A stretch of DNA of 6,927 nucleotides from Chloroflexota bacterium (GTDB lineage: Bacteria > Chloroflexota > Anaerolineae > JACRMK01). The notes beneath the pieces are model-generated. The model had not been told where the DNA came from. It worked only from the letters and a program-made list of their open reading frames with translations, and did no database searches. Both the position numbers and the translations under genes were made by a program. The DNA lies in NCBI GenBank assembly GCA_016200765.1, contig JACQEC010000290.1, positions 1 to 6,927 of the forward strand, read 5' to 3'. This document shows, one piece after another, positions 6,415-6,927 of the stretch. How positions within the stretch are numbered: the stretch's first letter is position 1; each line of letters starts with the position of its first letter.

Positions 6415-6499
6415 GTCTTTGCGAGGAGCGCCTTTGGCGACGAAGCAATCTCCTTCACGCGACGGGGAGATTGCTTCGCAAACGACGCTCGCAATGACA
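6415..6499. repeat. Dispersed palindromic repeat (GAAGCAATCTC element), about 85 bp
   Basis: The inner arms CGAAGCAATCTCC (6441-6453) and GGAGATTGCTTCG (6466-6478) are exact reverse complements around a 12-base loop. The outer arms GTCTTTGCGAG (6415-6425) and CTCGCAATGAC (6489-6499) pair at 10 of 11 positions. The layout matches a non-coding element I recognise from many bacterial genomes (core GTCATTGCGAGG...GAAGCAATCTC and its mirror), often mis-called as a small protein containing ATKQS or EIAS. It could be a REP/MITE-like unit mobilised in trans. It also forms a strong hairpin in RNA. Confidence 0.75.
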
Positions 6500-6571
6500 G
6501 CTTTGCGTAAGGTGAGTTGCTACATAACAATGTTCGCAATTGACTTGGCTTGTTCCAATAAGCCATTGCCG

Positions 6572-6796
6572 TCATAGGCCGAGGATTTCCCACCGCTCTA
6601 AGTATTTCCGTTTGTCGTCGTGAAACTTCCTAATCGAAGAATATTCATGTGGCTGGCCATTCTTGCCAGGCGAGTTACGCCATTTCCGGTACTCGCGCCT
6701 AACAGTGCGAGCGACAACTTTACTTGGAACGATGTAATACTCTGGCCGTTTGTCCCTTTGTTTCAGATTAACGAATACATAGAAAAGATGGCTCAT
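6572..6796 (-). pseudogene. C-terminal remnant of a conserved hypothetical protein
   Basis: Seventy-four residues with a coherent protein-like pattern: FYVFVNL (5-11), RPEYYIVPSKVVA (17-29), a WRNSPGKNGQPH region (39-50) and a C-terminal RKYLERWEILGL. This looks like the C-terminal half of a small conserved protein type in which the FYVFVNL...YIVPS strands normally follow an N-terminal domain with a nuclease-like VKT core. That recollection is uncertain and no name is offered. The ATG at 6796 has no proper ribosome site (AGGG abuts it), and upstream the frame closes at the TAG at 6818-6820 within a transposase gene. The likely reading is a gene that lost its 5' part to an insertion sequence. 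It could still be expressed by read-through from that element. Confidence 0.6.
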
Positions 6797-6803
6797 CCCT
6801 AAA

Positions 6804-6926
6804 CTACTTGCAACGAACTAAGGCGGCGATGAACTTGGGTGTGATGCGTTTCAGGTTGACACTGTGTTCACACATCGCAATGTAACCCGACAGATGATCC
6901 TTATGCACGCCACGAAAGGGGCGCAG
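6804..6926 (-). mobile_element. IS1595/ISXO2-like transposase, C-terminal end (partial)
   Basis: A frame too short for usual ORF listing, open from the window edge to TAG 6806-6804, gives 40 residues. They begin LRPFRGVHKDHLSGYIAM and end with VNLKRITPKFIAALVRCK. The FRGVHKxxLxxYxAMxE and xVNLKRxxPxFIAALV pattern is that of the very C-terminus of DDE transposases of the ISXO2-like / IS1595 family, which includes a conserved acidic residue (Glu in AMCEH) near the end. The rest of the element lies to the right of the window. The adjoining gene remnant opens 7 bases past the stop, so the IS edge must be at or very near 6797-6803, or the element itself is decayed. Confidence 0.65.
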
Positions 6927-6927
6927 A

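Noticed and set aside
6242..6593. Frames on both strands across the 85-bp palindrome (6242-6577 plus, 6402-6593 minus)
   Set aside because: Their translations contain the ATKQS/EIAS-type peptides that result from reading through the palindromic repeat; these are artefacts of the repeat.
1..6927. CRISPR array, tRNA or rRNA genes, defence or secondary-metabolite cluster
   Set aside because: No regularly spaced direct repeats, no cloverleaf or conserved rRNA segments, and no defence or biosynthetic enzyme families were seen on either strand.

Overview
The window is GC-rich over most of its length and holds standard bacterial metabolic and transport genes. A less ordinary right-hand end (about 5530-6927) contains short genes, gene remnants and repeats. 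The Pro/Thr-rich linker after the lipoprotein cysteine, the gene content and the dispersed palindromic repeats would fit a Chloroflexota-type (Anaerolineae-like) genome or metagenome contig. That is an inference from style only, because no rRNA or other taxonomic marker is present.

Left part, plus strand (2-1695): the 3' portion of a DppB-type permease is followed 2 bases later by a complete DppC-type permease. Together they form the membrane channel of a peptide/nickel-class ABC importer. Its binding protein and ATPases must lie outside the window. The dppC N-terminus carries a 19-base dispersed repeat translated in frame as HPEPVEG.

Middle part, minus strand (5532 down to 1766): transcription appears to start at a perfect TATAAT box near 5576. 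The order is a branched-chain-amino-acid-type (LivJ-like) binding lipoprotein, then a 96-base gap with an AT-rich imperfect inverted repeat, then a complete urocanate hydratase (hutU), then a HAD-superfamily phosphatase 23 bases after it. HutU performs the second step of histidine degradation; no other hut gene is visible. The HAD gene has no ATG, GTG or TTG upstream of its catalytic DLDGT motif. Translation probably starts at a non-standard ATC or ATT codon, and a routine gene caller would cut off the active site.

Right part (about 5580-6927): a stretch with a possible membrane-protein remnant is followed by a small zinc-ribbon plus DUF4177-like gene (minus strand). Then come a possible 24-residue membrane peptide ORF, an 85-base palindromic dispersed repeat, a 74-residue C-terminal gene remnant, and the C-terminal 40 residues of an IS1595/ISXO2-like transposase running off the window edge. 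The transposase stop lies only 7 bases from where the remnant opens, suggesting that an insertion sequence truncated that gene.

I found no convincing new multi-gene system. The points most worth checking are the hidden start of the HAD gene, the insertion-sequence/gene-remnant junction, and three different dispersed palindromic repeats within 7 kb.
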